Part shown: piece after piece, positions 31,212 through 32,134 of the stretch
Numbering within the stretch: position 1 is the first letter of the stretch
Layout of the letters: every line of letters begins with the position of its first letter
Assembly (NCBI GenBank): GCA_902472315.1
Contig: CABRNM010000019.1
Span: 1-32,134, forward strand
DNA from: an uncultured Collinsella sp.
GTDB taxonomy: Bacteria; Actinomycetota; Coriobacteriia; Coriobacteriales; Coriobacteriaceae
Reading direction: 5' to 3'
Length of the DNA: 32,134 nt
Notes under the pieces: model-generated
Told to the model about the DNA's origin: nothing
What the model saw: only the letters and a program-made list of their open reading frames with translations
Databases searched by the model: none
Made by a program: the position numbers and the translations under genes

Positions 31212-32022
31212 AGTGACGGTACTCGGCGATGATGAAGTCGATGTCAGTCTGAAGGGTATCGAGGTTTGCCAGGCGCTCTTTGTCGGCGGGGCGCGTGCGG
31301 TAGTAGTAGGGCGTCATCTGAAACACCGCCTCGATGTCAGCCTGCGTCTGAAGCGTAATATTCGCAGATACCCGCTGCGTTCCGACTAACTCGAGCTCGG
31401 TGGTCTTCGGCAGCTTCTCATCGTTAAGGTACGGCGTGTCGTAGAGCACTTCCTTGAGCCCAAACAGATGACGAGCGCCCGGCACCACGGTGTAGAGCGA
31501 GCCCTCTGGCGCCAGCACGCGGGCAAACTCACGCTCGTTAAAGGGAGCAAAGAGCTCGGTCACCATATCGAAGGCGCCATCGGCCACGGGGATGTCCTTC
31601 ATGTTGGCCACGAAGTAGGTCGCATCGCCGCGCTTGGCGGCAAGGCGTACCATCTCTTTACCAAGGTCGAAGCCGTAAGCATCCACGCCCGGCACCGCGC
31701 CCATGGCACTGGTGTAGTAGCCCTCGCCGCAGCAAATGTCGAGCAAGGCCAGCGGCTTGTCCGACGTAGCCGCGCACCGCTGAGCTCGTTCGCGCACCAG
31801 CTCGACCATCGCATCGCGCAACGGCGCATAGTAACCGCGGTTCAGAAAGTCGCGACGGCTGCGTGCCTGCGACTTGGGATCGCCCATGGAGTCGCCGCTC
31901 TTGGACGAGCGCAGCAGATATAGATAGCCCTCGCGAGCACGGTCAAACCGGTGTCCGCCCGCGCATGCAGCACCGCGTTCGTCATCCACCAACGATTCAT
32001 GGCAAACGGGACACAACAACAT
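31210..32022 (-). CDS. rlmA: 23S rRNA (guanine-N1)-methyltransferase RlmA type
   Basis: A 270-residue RlmA-like enzyme that methylates a guanine in 23S rRNA. The N-terminal zinc finger is Cys4, Cys7, Cys20 and His24 (CPVC, then CAGGH). GDPKSQARSRRDFLNRGYYAPL is the conserved linker. The SAM motif LLDICCGEGYYT is followed by FDLGKEM and the catalytic-region TELFAPF. RlmA(I) and RlmA(II) act on G745 and G748; the sequence alone does not decide. The RlmA(II) type also gives tylosin tolerance. AAGGAG lies 5 bases before the ATG. A single-gene unit on the minus strand. Confidence 0.9.
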   Translation of the reverse strand: MLLCPVCHESLVDDERGAACAGGHRFDRAREGYLYLLRSSKSGDSMGDPKSQARSRRDFLNRGYYAPLRDAMVELVRERAQRCAATSDKPLALLDICCGEGYYTSAMGAVPGVDAYGFDLGKEMVRLAAKRGDATYFVANMKDIPVADGAFDMVTELFAPFNEREFARVLAPEGSLYTVVPGARHLFGLKEVLYDTPYLNDEKLPKTTELELVGTQRVSANITLQTQADIEAVFQMTPYYYRTRPADKERLANLDTLQTDIDFIIAEYRH

Positions 32023-32080
32023 GGCAACTCCTTAGCGCGAACAACACAACGCCCACCATTGTCGCACGCCTTCCCCACCT

Positions 32081-32134
32081 AGTCATTGGGGACGTTCTTA
32101 AACGACTAGTCGTTTAAGAACGTCCCCAATGACT
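32081..32134. repeat. Perfect 54-base palindrome at the window's right edge
   Basis: Two 27-base arms without a loop; the centre ACTAGT is at 32105-32110. Read outward it includes GTCCCCAATGACT, which loosely recalls the GTCCC core of the other hairpins. The window ends at its last base, so the full element may be longer. It could be a dispersed repeat or terminator, or a fold-back artefact at a contig end. Confidence 0.7.

Overview
The window reads as chromosomal DNA of a high-GC anaerobic actinobacterium, most likely a Collinsella-like member of the Coriobacteriia. I infer this from gene content and protein style (TPP-controlled thiM-thiE operon with a DUF77 protein, uncoupled GGDEF/EAL proteins, Orc-like AAA ATPases beside a short UvrA, many GC-rich hairpins after genes). 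No rRNA or tRNA is present to prove it.

Layout. 1-3653, minus strand: uracil/xanthine permease start (cut by the window edge), a MetE C-terminal-like methyltransferase, a LysR regulator and a HAD phosphatase; the MetE-like promoter carries a good LysR-type box. 3721-5752, plus strand: TPP riboswitch and terminator, then thiM, a thiamine-binding DUF77 protein and thiE, tightly coupled. 5865-6734: a patatin-like lipase on the minus strand. 7072-11448: two paralogous c-di-GMP proteins, one GGDEF-PAS-GGDEF*-GGDEF*-EAL and one GGDEF-PAS-GGDEF*, where * marks domains that have lost the signature.

11848-17503, minus strand, is the main discovery: a visibly AT-richer island holding a compact seven-gene putative RiPP (ribosomally made, post-translationally modified peptide) operon. 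In transcription order it encodes a radical SAM enzyme, a GNAT-like protein, a PqqD/RRE-containing protein, a 66-residue cysteine-free Val/Ala-rich precursor peptide, a DUF3784-like small membrane protein, an NPP-motif methyltransferase and a fused membrane-ATPase ABC exporter. The exporter has a one-base frameshift exactly in its Walker A motif. Transposase remnants lie next to the island. I do not recognise the precursor as any named RiPP family.

18474-21367, plus strand: an iron-sulfur flavoprotein, an ArsC/Spx-like protein, a COG0523 (CobW-like) GTPase and TrmL. 21512-26277: two paralogous AAA ATPases flank a UvrA-like ABC protein lacking the full UvrA length. 26371-32022: a TetM/EF-G-like translational GTPase, a GNAT acetyltransferase, a small zinc-ribbon protein, RsmJ with a 47-residue membrane peptide upstream, a four-helix membrane protein and RlmA. 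Several gene ends carry hairpins that share a TGTCCCTTT core but have different arms, and the window closes on a perfect 54-base palindrome.
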